From Algoriphagus boritolerans DSM 17298 = JCM 18970 (GTDB taxonomy: Bacteria; Bacteroidota; Bacteroidia; Cytophagales; Cyclobacteriaceae): a DNA stretch of 64,000 nt. The stretch spans positions 1 through 64,000 of the forward strand of contig NZ_FNVR01000008.1 in assembly GCF_900108085.1 (NCBI RefSeq), written 5' to 3'. Numbering within the stretch: position 1 is the first letter of the stretch; each line of letters starts with the position of its first letter. A model generated the notes under the pieces. It was not told the DNA's origin. It saw only the letters and a program-made list of their open reading frames with translations, and did no database searches. Positions 45,534 to 52,014 of this stretch are shown piece after piece. A program made the translations under genes and the position numbers.

Positions 45534-45794
45534 ATGAGGACTTTAGGACTAATCGCTGTGTTCGCGGTTGCGCTGTTTTTTACGGGCTGGTTGCTATTGC
45601 GAAGGACTGATGTTGTAAATTGGCAGGAGCAGCTGAACCCTTTTGGCTGTTTTGAACCTGCTTTTACAGAGCCCTTTGCAAATTCAAGCAGGGAAAATTG
45701 GCTCTCTTCTGACTCTACAGGTCATTTCTCACCTTGGAAATTGCCGACAATTGGATTGGTTCGATACCCTGATTTAAAACCATTTCCATTCTAA
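45534..45794 (+). CDS. small single-span membrane protein, first gene of the exporter remnant
   Basis: An 86-residue protein with one N-terminal helix (LGLIAVFAVALFFTGWLLLRR) and a ~60-residue polar tail, ending YPDLKPFPF. It is followed after 4 bp by the HlyD-type gene, so it belongs to the exporter operon. The odd tail may mean it is a truncated larger membrane protein. I do not recognise a family. Confidence 0.5.
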   Translation: MRTLGLIAVFAVALFFTGWLLLRRTDVVNWQEQLNPFGCFEPAFTEPFANSSRENWLSSDSTGHFSPWKLPTIGLVRYPDLKPFPF

Positions 45795-45798
45795 AAAA

Positions 45799-46608
45799 AT
45801 GGAAACAAAAATTTTTCCATCGACAATTTTGAACAATACGGTTGAAGTGTTTGATTCCAAAATCAGCATCCGTTCAAAGGTCATTTACTTTATTTTTTTA
45901 ATGTTCATTCTCGCGATCGCGATGTCTTTGCCCCTGATCGTAGTAGATGTCGCCGTGCAGACTCGAGGTACTCTTCAGTCAGCCCTGCAGCGAAACCCCA
46001 TTCAAACCGCCACAGGTGGAAGACTGGAGTCTTGGAACCTGTCCGAAAATCAGGAGGTGAAGCGGGGAGAAGTCCTTGCGCTCATAAGAGGAGAGCAGCT
46101 GAATCTGGAGATGAAGGCCTTGGAGGAGCGATTGACATTGCTTCAGGATTTTATAAGGGATTTGAAGATGCTGATCAATCATCAATCCGATGATGAAAGC
46201 TATACCCCAAACCTGAAATCCAACCTGTATCGGGCAGCTTGGTACGAGTATCAATCCCAATTGCTAAATCAGGAAATGCTTGTACAGAAGCTGGATCGGG
46301 ACTATCAGCGGGCCAAGGGTCTCTTTGATAGCAAGTCCATCGCTTTTGCGGAATACGACGATGTGCAGGTTCAGTACCAGCAGGCAAGTACGCAGCTGGA
46401 ACTGATCAAAAAGCAACGCCTAAATCAATGGGGGCAGGAGCTTACCAACCATATCACCGAACGGGATCGAATCCTGAGCCAATTGGAAGTATCACAGGAG
46501 CAAATGGATCAATATAGGATCATTGCACGCTCGTCTCCCTCCTTCAAAACCTTTATCCACTCCAATACGGGAATATCTATATCGGCGAACACGACATCAA
46601 GTTTGTAG
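45799..46608 (+). pseudogene. truncated HlyD-family adaptor of a bacteriocin exporter
   Basis: The first ~243 codons encode a membrane-fusion protein: N-terminal helix (VIYFIFLMFILAIAMSLPLIVVD), lipoyl-like half (GGRLESWNLSENQEVKRGEVLALI) and a long coiled coil (LEMKALEERLTLLQDFI onward to SQLEVSQEQMDQYRIIA). At about 46525 the sequence jumps directly into the ATPase gene read out of frame, adding a short nonsense tail. The second lipoyl half and barrel domain are lost. Such adaptors link the inner-membrane peptidase-ABC exporter to the outer membrane. Confidence 0.85.
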
Positions 46609-47129
46609 ACAATATTTCCCTTAGGCGAATCGTATCTGTGGTGCCACAGCGGATAGACCTCTTTGCGGGAAATGTACTGGAGAATATCGCCCTCGGAGAC
46701 TATCAACCCGACATGCAGCGAGTGGTGCATATCTGCCATCGGCTTGGGATGATGGGCTTTATTGAAGGCATGCCAAATGGCTTCGGGACTTATCTAGGAG
46801 AAAATGGAGCAGCACTATCTGGAGGACAAAAGCAACGGATTGCCATCGCTAGAGCTTTGTACCGTGATCCTGAGATTCTGATTCTGGATGAGGCCACGGC
46901 TTCCTTGGATCCGGATTCGGAGCAGTTTGTACAGCAAGCCATTCGGATGCTGGCTACCGAGGGGAAGACGATCATCTTCATCACGCATCGATTGGCAGCC
47001 GTGCAGGAGTTTGACCGACTGTATGTGCTGGATAATGGGAAGCTGGTGGAGGAAGGCAATCACGCAGCGCTAATCGCACGGGAGGGAAAATACTTTCAAA
47101 TGATCCGCAAGCAGCTGGTGGTGCTTTAA
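46527..47129 (+). pseudogene. C-terminal fragment of a peptidase-domain ABC exporter (bacteriocin type)
   Basis: About 200 codons beginning inside the Walker A motif (TLVSLLQNLYPLQYG follows the missing GxxGxGKS). Q-loop SVVPQRIDLFAGNV, signature LSGGQKQRIAIARAL, Walker B ILILDEATASLD and switch FITHRLAAVQ are intact. The whole N-terminal C39 peptidase, membrane domain and P-loop are missing, joined to the HlyD fragment at ~46525-46528. These exporters cut double-glycine leaders and secrete the peptide, so the loss should block maturation unless another exporter acts in trans. Confidence 0.85.
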
Positions 47130-47135
47130 GTAGCA

Positions 47136-47196
47136 AGTAGCTGGTATCGTTGAAAGTAGCTGGTATCAAGTATCATAGCTGGTATCAAGTATCAAG
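47136..47196 (+). repeat. short imperfect tandem repeats
   Basis: Three ~20-bp units based on GTAGCTGGTATCAAGTATCA between the ABC fragment and the regulator gene. Intergenic; no function evident. Confidence 0.6.
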
Positions 47197-47263
47197 AAAA
47201 GTAAGATTTAGAACTAGAATAGAAAAGGATAAGATTCATCAAAAACACTAAAGGGGAAGAACT

Positions 47264-47590
47264 ATGGAATTTATCAAACAGATCGAGCGCTTACAGCTAT
47301 TGAACAAGCTGGTCAAGGAGAAGCGGACAGGAAGTCCGGAGGAACTTGCCAAGCGACTGAGTGTAAGTAGAGCCAAGCTTTACCTAATTCTGGAAGAACT
47401 ACGGGATAGAAATGTCTATATAAAGTTCAATAAACGGATCAATTCTTTTGAATATGAAGCTTGTAGGGGGATAAATTTGGAATTCTCCTTTCGCATTTTG
47501 CGACAGGACGAAGAAAAACTAATAAATGGAGGAAAAATCTTAAATTTTTTCTCAGAGTCCATTATTTTAGACGGAGCGAAACTAAGTTAG
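47264..47590 (+). CDS. HTH-domain regulator of the bacteriocin locus (predicted)
   Basis: A 108-residue protein with an N-terminal winged-HTH-like region: RLQLLNKLVKEKRTGSPEELAKRLSVSRAKLYLILEEL resembles HTH_11-type domains, where ELAKRLSVSRAKLY is the helix-turn-helix. The tail is short (FSFRILRQDEEKLINGGKI). It lies between the exporter remnant and the first precursor cassette, and its last codons overlap the start of the repeated leader region. A local transcription regulator is the likely role. Intact. Confidence 0.72.
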   Translation: MEFIKQIERLQLLNKLVKEKRTGSPEELAKRLSVSRAKLYLILEELRDRNVYIKFNKRINSFEYEACRGINLEFSFRILRQDEEKLINGGKILNFFSESIILDGAKLS

Positions 47591-47741
47591 CATTATGATC
47601 AGCCATCGGGACCACATGCTAGCTACCGATCGAAGATGTGCTTAGATTGGGAATCCCGACGCCCGGAAAAGGTCGCGAAAACGAAAACAAAACAAACAGA
47701 TGGAAAAGTTTAAAGAACTGAGCATCGAGGAGATGCAGGAG
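47584..47741 (+). repeat. repeated leader region, copy 1 (158 bp)
   Basis: Nearly identical to 49250-49409. It spans 116 bp before the precursor A start plus the first 14 codons. It contains a hairpin, TCCCGAC / GTCGCGA at 47654-47678 with one mismatch. Probably the cassette promoter and 5' leader. Confidence 0.85.
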
Positions 47742-47879
47742 ACTGCAGGTGGCTTAGGTTTTTGGGCCACAATAGGAGCAGGACTAATTGTTGCAACTGG
47801 AGTCGCAATTATTAGTGACTGGGATAATTTTAAGGCAGGACTTAGAGGAGAACCTGAAATAATTGATAATTGTAAATAA
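47700..47879 (+). CDS. double-glycine-leader peptide A1 (bacteriocin precursor-like)
   Basis: A 59-residue peptide: leader MEKFKELSIEEMQETAGG followed by a ~41-residue core starting LGFWATIGAGLIVATGVA. The leader matches bacteriocin-type secretion signals (LSxEEMxE..GG, cleaved after GG). The core is a Gly/Ala-rich hydrophobic helix followed by SDWDNFKAGLRG, a WxxFKxG pattern seen in Bacteroidota class IIb-like peptides. It is followed 11 bp later by precursor B1, suggesting a two-peptide product. Not covered by usual length cut-offs. Confidence 0.85.
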   Translation: MEKFKELSIEEMQETAGGLGFWATIGAGLIVATGVAIISDWDNFKAGLRGEPEIIDNCK

Positions 47880-47890
47880 AAGGCAGAAAA

Positions 47891-48073
47891 ATGAAAGATT
47901 TAAATAAAAATGAACTAATAGAATTGAGTGGTGGAGGTTTTGCCTACGATATAGGATGTACCTTGAGGTATATTGGACATTTTACTTACGGTTATATTGC
48001 TAGTGGTGGCCCAATTAATCCTGGTTCAGTTGGAGTTGGGTATGCTGTTGCTGAGGCTACTAAATGTCCATAA
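47891..48073 (+). CDS. double-glycine-leader peptide B1 (bacteriocin precursor-like)
   Basis: A 60-residue peptide: short leader MKDLNKNELIELSGG, then a core beginning GFAYDIGCTLRYIGHF and ending EATKCP. Two cysteines (core residues 7 and 44) could form a disulfide. The Gly-rich stretch YIASGGPINPGSVGVGY is typical of small bacteriocins. It lies 11 bp after A1 and is followed at once by a strong terminator hairpin. Sequence similarity to B2 is limited to the leader (ELxELIEL/I..GG). Confidence 0.82.
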   Translation: MKDLNKNELIELSGGGFAYDIGCTLRYIGHFTYGYIASGGPINPGSVGVGYAVAEATKCP

Positions 48074-48077
48074 ATAG

Positions 48078-48110
48078 AAAATGACTAGGTTTTGACCTAG
48101 TCATTTTTTT
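48078..48110 (+). terminator. strong hairpin ending the A1-B1 precursor unit
   Basis: Perfect 13-bp stem AAAATGACTAGGT / ACCTAGTCATTTT with a TTTG loop and a T7 run. It separates the precursors from the CPBP gene, allowing higher precursor expression. Confidence 0.9.
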
Positions 48111-48198
48111 CTATTAGCATTTTAAACGGTATGTGATTAATGAATAATTTTAAAATAAGAGAAACACTTAAGGTTATAGATTTTTATCATTCATAAAT

Positions 48199-48813
48199 AT
48201 GTATAATAAATTTACCCTATTTCAAGGAAATACGTCTTTTATTTTAAGTTCATTTATTTTTTATATTTTTATATTAATTTATACTTATTTTGTTTCGGAT
48301 CCTATCTTTCAATTTTATGAGATTGAAGGATATGATGATAGCTTTAGAGATTTAGATAATATCGGCGTTTTTAGTGCTCTGCTTATTGCCCCTGTTTTAG
48401 AGGAATTAATTTTTAGAGGATATTTGACTGGATATAGAAAACATTTTTTACTTATTATTCCTCAAATTATAATTATGTTAATAATATTTTATAATTATTT
48501 TATTATTGTATCGCTGATTTCAACTTTTTTAATATTTTTATTTTATTATGATAAAAAAAGAACTGAAGATTTGATATCAAATCAACTTCTATACTTTTCA
48601 ATATTTTTCACTTCAATTTTATTTTCATTAATTCATTATGAGAATTTTCAAATTGATTCTTTTTATTTCAGTTTGATGCTCTCTCTAATAGCCTTTCTAC
48701 CTGGCGCTTTATATCTAGCCTACGTGAGATTTAAAGGGGGGTTAATTTATTCAACAATAACTCATTTTTTAATGAATTTGTCAATTTTAACAATCAACGA
48801 AATAATTTATTAA
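48199..48813 (+). CDS. CPBP (CAAX-protease/Abi) family membrane protein 1, candidate immunity protein
   Basis: A 204-residue protein with several membrane helices. CPBP motif 1 is APVLEELIFRGYLTGY (EExxxR), motif 2 is LFSLIHYENF, motif 3 is THFLMNLSILT. Intramembrane proteases of this family are common beside bacteriocin genes, where they protect the producer or process peptides. The gene is extremely AT-rich compared with chromosomal neighbours, suggesting transfer. It follows the A1-B1 terminator by 89 bp. Confidence 0.82.
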   Translation: MYNKFTLFQGNTSFILSSFIFYIFILIYTYFVSDPIFQFYEIEGYDDSFRDLDNIGVFSALLIAPVLEELIFRGYLTGYRKHFLLIIPQIIIMLIIFYNYFIIVSLISTFLIFLFYYDKKRTEDLISNQLLYFSIFFTSILFSLIHYENFQIDSFYFSLMLSLIAFLPGALYLAYVRFKGGLIYSTITHFLMNLSILTINEIIY

Positions 48814-48825
48814 AGTGTTTAAAAT

Positions 48826-48927
48826 ATGAAAGATAAAAAAAATCAATTACTATTATTTGTAATTTCTTTAATAATATTTCTAACAATTTTTAAAAATTGG
48901 GATAGTTTGAAGTTGCTTTTTGATTAG
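48826..48927 (+). CDS. 33-residue hydrophobic peptide
   Basis: MKDKKNQLLLFVISLIIFLTIFKNWDSLKLLFD: lysine-rich start, one hydrophobic helix, then NWDSLK, echoing SDWDNFKAG in peptide A1. It has no double-glycine leader and sits 12 bp after CPBP1. It may be an immunity or accessory peptide of cassette 1, or an A-type peptide without leader. Frame is short but composition supports it. Confidence 0.5.
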   Translation: MKDKKNQLLLFVISLIIFLTIFKNWDSLKLLFD

Positions 48928-49249
48928 CAACTACAATCTCCAAGTAAGTGTAAAAACTCTGATTGGACTAGGAGGTCTCGTACAGCTATCGGGAGCAATT
49001 CCGCCACTGACTGGGAGTAGAAAGTCAGTTAGGACTGGTTGGGATGTGCAATTCCACTTTCTATTCTTACAATGCCAAGCTATCGGGATGCAAATATTTT
49101 CAGTAGGATAGAGCTTTGGTAAGACGAGATTGGATGTTTTAACAGGTGACGAAATGCTTTGGAAAAATTTCATAGTTCGTAAAACCTAATTTAGAGTTTT
49201 CAGAAAATTTAGTAATTTTCATAACCTGTTTTCCAATTGCGCTACCATC
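48928..49249. other. intergenic spacer between the two cassettes
   Basis: About 320 bp with no convincing gene on either strand. GC content rises around 48960-49100 (several AGCTATCGGGA and GGGAGTAGAAAG-type words), unlike the AT-rich flanks, so it may be a fragment of another element. Unidentified. Confidence 0.4.
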
Positions 49250-49409
49250 AAGTTAGCATCATGATCAGCCATCGGGATCACATGCTAGCTACCGGTCGAA
49301 GAAGTGTGCTGAGATTGGGAATCCCGACGCCCGAAAAAGGTCGGGAAAACGAAAACAAAACAAACAGATGGAAAAGTTTAAAGAACTGAGCATCGAGGAG
49401 ATGCAGGAG
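49250..49409 (+). repeat. repeated leader region, copy 2 (160 bp)
   Basis: Near-identical to 47584-47741, again covering ~118 bp of upstream leader and the first 14 codons of precursor A. Here the hairpin is perfect: TCCCGAC-gcccgaaaaag-GTCGGGA (49322-49346), about 20 bp before the ATG. Confidence 0.85.
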
Positions 49410-49537
49410 GTAGAGGGGGTGCTATTTTTAGTCCTCTACTATTTACAGAAACAATTGCTGATTTTATGGCAGGAGTTGCAGATGTTTATAGCAATCAACT
49501 TGATTATTATAGGACTAAAATACGATATGAAAAATAA
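49368..49537 (+). pseudogene. double-glycine-leader peptide A2, frameshifted at the cleavage site
   Basis: Leader MEKFKELSIEEMQEVEG is identical to A1 over 14 residues. At the G run (49415-49419) the frame shifts; adding one G restores the second Gly and a core GAIFSPLLFTETIADFMAG ... YYRTKIRYEK ending with TAA at 49535-49537, 11 bp before precursor B2. Without the extra base the peptide continues in another frame as an unrelated hydrophobic tail. Homopolymer slippage or a sequencing error in five versus six G is the simplest cause. Confidence 0.75.
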
Positions 49538-49548
49538 ATACCATAACC

Positions 49549-49719
49549 ATGAAAGAGCTATCAAAACTAGAGTTAATTGAAATTGTTGGTGGTGAAGTTT
49601 CCCCCGCAAGAAAAGCTGGAAGGGCAGTTGGCGATTTTCTTGCCTATTGTACTGCAGTAGCAATCTATGTTGCTGATACGGCAGTGGATGTTATTAAAAC
49701 TGCCGCCGATCTTAAGTAA
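49549..49719 (+). CDS. double-glycine-leader peptide B2 (bacteriocin precursor-like)
   Basis: A 56-residue peptide: leader MKELSKLELIEIVGG, then a core beginning EVSPARKAGRAVGDFLAY and ending TAADLK. The core is an Ala/Val-rich helix with one cysteine. It occupies the same place in cassette 2 as B1 in cassette 1, 11 bp after the (frame-restored) A2 stop and just before a strong terminator. Intact. Confidence 0.83.
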   Translation: MKELSKLELIEIVGGEVSPARKAGRAVGDFLAYCTAVAIYVADTAVDVIKTAADLK

Positions 49720-49721
49720 AC

Positions 49722-49769
49722 AAATATGGATGAGCCATTGTTTTTCGCTATGGTTCATCCATATTTTTC
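49722..49769 (+). terminator. strong hairpin ending the A2-B2 precursor unit
   Basis: 17-bp stem with one G.T pair, AAATATGGATGAGCCAT / ATGGTTCATCCATATTT, plus T run. Same position as the hairpin after B1. Confidence 0.88.
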
Positions 49770-49793
49770 TTGAAAACAATTAATTTATAAAGA

Positions 49794-50435
49794 ATGACAC
49801 TCCTAATAAAGGATATCTACTATTTTTTAACTACTGGTAAAACAACCGATGCATATTTTAATTCAAACCTAAAATTACTATTTGATCTCTACATTATTAA
49901 AGCTGGCCTCCTTTTATTCTTTGTTTTCATCAATTTGTATGTATTCGATTCTAAGCTTGATGGAAATATTGAGGGACTTCATAGGCAAGGTTTTTTCAAA
50001 GATTTCATTAACTTTCTAATCCTAGCCCCAATACTAGAAGAAATACTTTGTAGGTTACACATAAATTTGAAGGTAAGAAACATAATCTTCTCTATTATTG
50101 CTACCTGTATACTTTTCTATGACCAGATATGGTTTTTGGTTTTTTTAATCTTATATTTTACAATTTTAATACTGATATCTAGTCTAAATAATCGGGTAAA
50201 TAATTTGATTTTCGTATATATATCTGCATTTATATTCGGAATTTCTCATCTAGCGTATAGGGATATCTCCTTTTCGCACGAAGAAATTTTATCTCTCATT
50301 TATATTTTTACACCAAGGTTTTTAGGCGGACTCATTTACTCCTATATTTTTTTTAAAAAAGGTATTCATTTTTGCATTATCCTTCACTTTTTATGGAATT
50401 TGCCACCATTTATAATCAATCAATTAGCAAATTAG
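49794..50435 (+). CDS. CPBP family membrane protein 2, candidate immunity protein
   Basis: A 213-residue multi-helix protein. Motif 1 is APILEEILCRLHINLKV (EExxxR), motif 2 includes FGISHLAYRD, motif 3 is LHFLWNLPPFI. It is strongly AT-rich like CPBP1. Same cassette position as CPBP1, 25 bp after the B2 hairpin. Sequence similarity to CPBP3 is visible around motif 1 (EE..xRLHI/LDLK). Confidence 0.82.
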   Translation: MTLLIKDIYYFLTTGKTTDAYFNSNLKLLFDLYIIKAGLLLFFVFINLYVFDSKLDGNIEGLHRQGFFKDFINFLILAPILEEILCRLHINLKVRNIIFSIIATCILFYDQIWFLVFLILYFTILILISSLNNRVNNLIFVYISAFIFGISHLAYRDISFSHEEILSLIYIFTPRFLGGLIYSYIFFKKGIHFCIILHFLWNLPPFIINQLAN

Positions 50436-50484
50436 GTTTTTAAAGATCCATAAAAACGGGTCGGATTCATTAAATCATAGAAAA

Positions 50485-51132
50485 ATGAAAACCACCATTA
50501 CCAACCTCCTCTCCTTCCTCAAGTCTCCTTACCTCCCTGAGACATATACTCCCATCAAGCCGAAATCCTTTTTGATTTTATTGCTTTTGACCTTGGCAAT
50601 CATCATCCCTTACGCTTTCATTTTAGAAGCAGCAGGTATGGATCAGTTTGACCATAAACTGGAGGAATTGCTTAAAGACAACAAATGGGTGGTAGCCATT
50701 GTAGTTATTATTCTAGCTCCACTATTGGAGGAACCCATATTCCGACTTCATCTTGATTTGAAAATATCCTCAATTTGGTGGGGAATTGGGCTTTCGGTTC
50801 TTATGCTGAGTGAGGTATGGTGGCCGGTCGCATTGATTTGGGTGTACTTGTTTTTCTTGACATACCGTGTAAGCAAGGGAAATCCACCAAACCTGAAGTA
50901 TGTAATCTGGATTTCTTCTGCTCTGTTTGCCTTAGTTCATATGGGGAACTTTTCGGATTTTGATTACGGTCAATATTTTTATTGGGTCCCCTTTATGGTA
51001 GGCGCACAGTTTGTGGTGGGCTTGGTGCTGAGCTATATTCGACTGAATCATGGGATGAAGTGGGCGATGATATTTCATGGTGTCTATAATGCCGTGCTGA
51101 TCATTCCGGCGGTTTATTTCTATGAAGGCTGA
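50485..51132 (+). CDS. CPBP family membrane protein 3
   Basis: A 215-residue protein with an N-terminal soluble stretch (about residues 1-24), then membrane helices. Motif 1 is APLLEEPIFRLHLDLK (EExxxR), motif 2 is LVHMGNFSDFDYGQYF, motif 3 is IFHGVYNAVLIIP. Base composition is near the chromosomal average, unlike CPBP1 and CPBP2, so it has a different history. It lies 49 bp after CPBP2. Candidate second immunity or processing protein for cassette 2. Confidence 0.85.
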   Translation: MKTTITNLLSFLKSPYLPETYTPIKPKSFLILLLLTLAIIIPYAFILEAAGMDQFDHKLEELLKDNKWVVAIVVIILAPLLEEPIFRLHLDLKISSIWWGIGLSVLMLSEVWWPVALIWVYLFFLTYRVSKGNPPNLKYVIWISSALFALVHMGNFSDFDYGQYFYWVPFMVGAQFVVGLVLSYIRLNHGMKWAMIFHGVYNAVLIIPAVYFYEG

Positions 51133-51215
51133 GTATTTTAGAGGATTTGTTCTATTTATTTCATTGGAAAATAATTCACTAATCTTTATTTTTACCAACA
51201 ATCACTTCTTGGTTT

Positions 51216-51434
51216 ATGCAAAAAATCATTCGTTGGTTCTTTTTGATCATAGGTAGTATTTGGGGGCTTAATGCATTGTATGTATTCTTTTTTACCTCAC
51301 CAACTGATGAATTTCGAGTATTTGGGGCATTTGAAACTAACAAAATAACCGCCGGACTTATTTACACAATACTTTCAGTTTTGATATTTTGGTCTCATTG
51401 GATGGAGAAGAAAAATCAAGAGAAAAAAATTTAA
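51216..51434 (+). CDS. small two-helix membrane protein
   Basis: A 72-residue protein with two membrane helices (IIRWFFLIIGSIWGLNALYVFFF and ITAGLIYTILSVLIFW) and a basic tail (EKKNQEKKI). It starts the run of four small membrane proteins after CPBP3, all on the plus strand with short gaps. Function unknown; position suggests membership of the bacteriocin locus. Confidence 0.55.
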   Translation: MQKIIRWFFLIIGSIWGLNALYVFFFTSPTDEFRVFGAFETNKITAGLIYTILSVLIFWSHWMEKKNQEKKI

Positions 51435-51441
51435 TCATGTC

Positions 51442-51570
51442 ATGGACAAAAAACAACTAAATCTGCTACAGGTACTAATCGTTATTTCCATCTTTTTCAG
51501 CACAGTTTTATTTATGGTTGTCTTCGAATTGGGGGAAAAGTTTGGTAAAGCATTGGCCCATTGGTTTTAG
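51442..51570 (+). CDS. 42-residue single-span membrane peptide
   Basis: MDKKQLNLLQVLIVISIFFSTVLFMVVFELGEKFGKALAHWF. One hydrophobic helix with a C-terminal EKFGKALAHW segment. It starts 7 bp after the previous stop, and its end overlaps a possible earlier start of the next frame. Role unknown; could be an immunity peptide. Confidence 0.5.
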   Translation: MDKKQLNLLQVLIVISIFFSTVLFMVVFELGEKFGKALAHWF

Positions 51571-51608
51571 CCATTGCGAATGAAATTTTATCTCACCATC
51601 AGCTTTAT

Positions 51609-51776
51609 ATGAATCCACTGCTTTTCCCCTTCCCCTTCATCCTACTCCCCTTACTGATTTTCTTCAAATTCAAAAAGATGAGTTTTTGGGGCAAGATCGT
51701 TTACCTCCTGATTGGGAGCATTAGCTTTGCAGTCTGCGTTTACATCATTCTGTATCCTTTTTACTTTAGAGAATAA
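51609..51776 (+). CDS. small two-helix membrane protein
   Basis: 55 residues from ATG at 51609 (an upstream in-frame TTG at 51561 would add 16 residues). Helices PLLFPFPFILLPLLIFF and IVYLLIGSISFAVCVYIILYPFYF. Third in the row of small membrane proteins. No family recognised. Confidence 0.5.
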   Translation: MNPLLFPFPFILLPLLIFFKFKKMSFWGKIVYLLIGSISFAVCVYIILYPFYFRE

Positions 51777-51792
51777 TCTAGACGATTCAGCC

Positions 51793-51990
51793 ATGATCAA
51801 AAAAATCACCTTCATTGTACGAGATTTCGTTTTTGCACTGTGCATTTCCATTTGTGCCAAATACCTGTCACCTACTGATCAGGTGACATCAAGTCACCTT
51901 TCTGTAATGACGGTTTTATGCTTTTTTATGATCAGAAAATATCCATTATCGAGATTTTGGAGCTCCAAAAAAATCCAATCAAGAGGTTGA
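51793..51990 (+). CDS. small basic membrane protein
   Basis: 65 residues from ATG at 51793. Moderately hydrophobic with a likely helix in the middle (LSVMTVLCFFMIRKY) and a basic tail (SRFWSSKKIQSRG). Convergent with the PD40 lipoprotein gene, 25 bp away. The weakest of the four small genes. Confidence 0.4.
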   Translation: MIKKITFIVRDFVFALCISICAKYLSPTDQVTSSHLSVMTVLCFFMIRKYPLSRFWSSKKIQSRG

Positions 51991-52014
51991 TTTTCAAACA
52001 CCTTAGCTTTTCCT

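Noticed and set aside
47136-47196. Tandem repeats suggesting a CRISPR array
   Set aside because: Units are adjacent with no unique spacers, only about three copies, and no cas genes occur nearby.
48931-49173. 80-codon minus-strand frame between the cassettes
   Set aside because: No recognisable motif, no coding-like composition and no link to neighbouring operons; treated as non-coding spacer.
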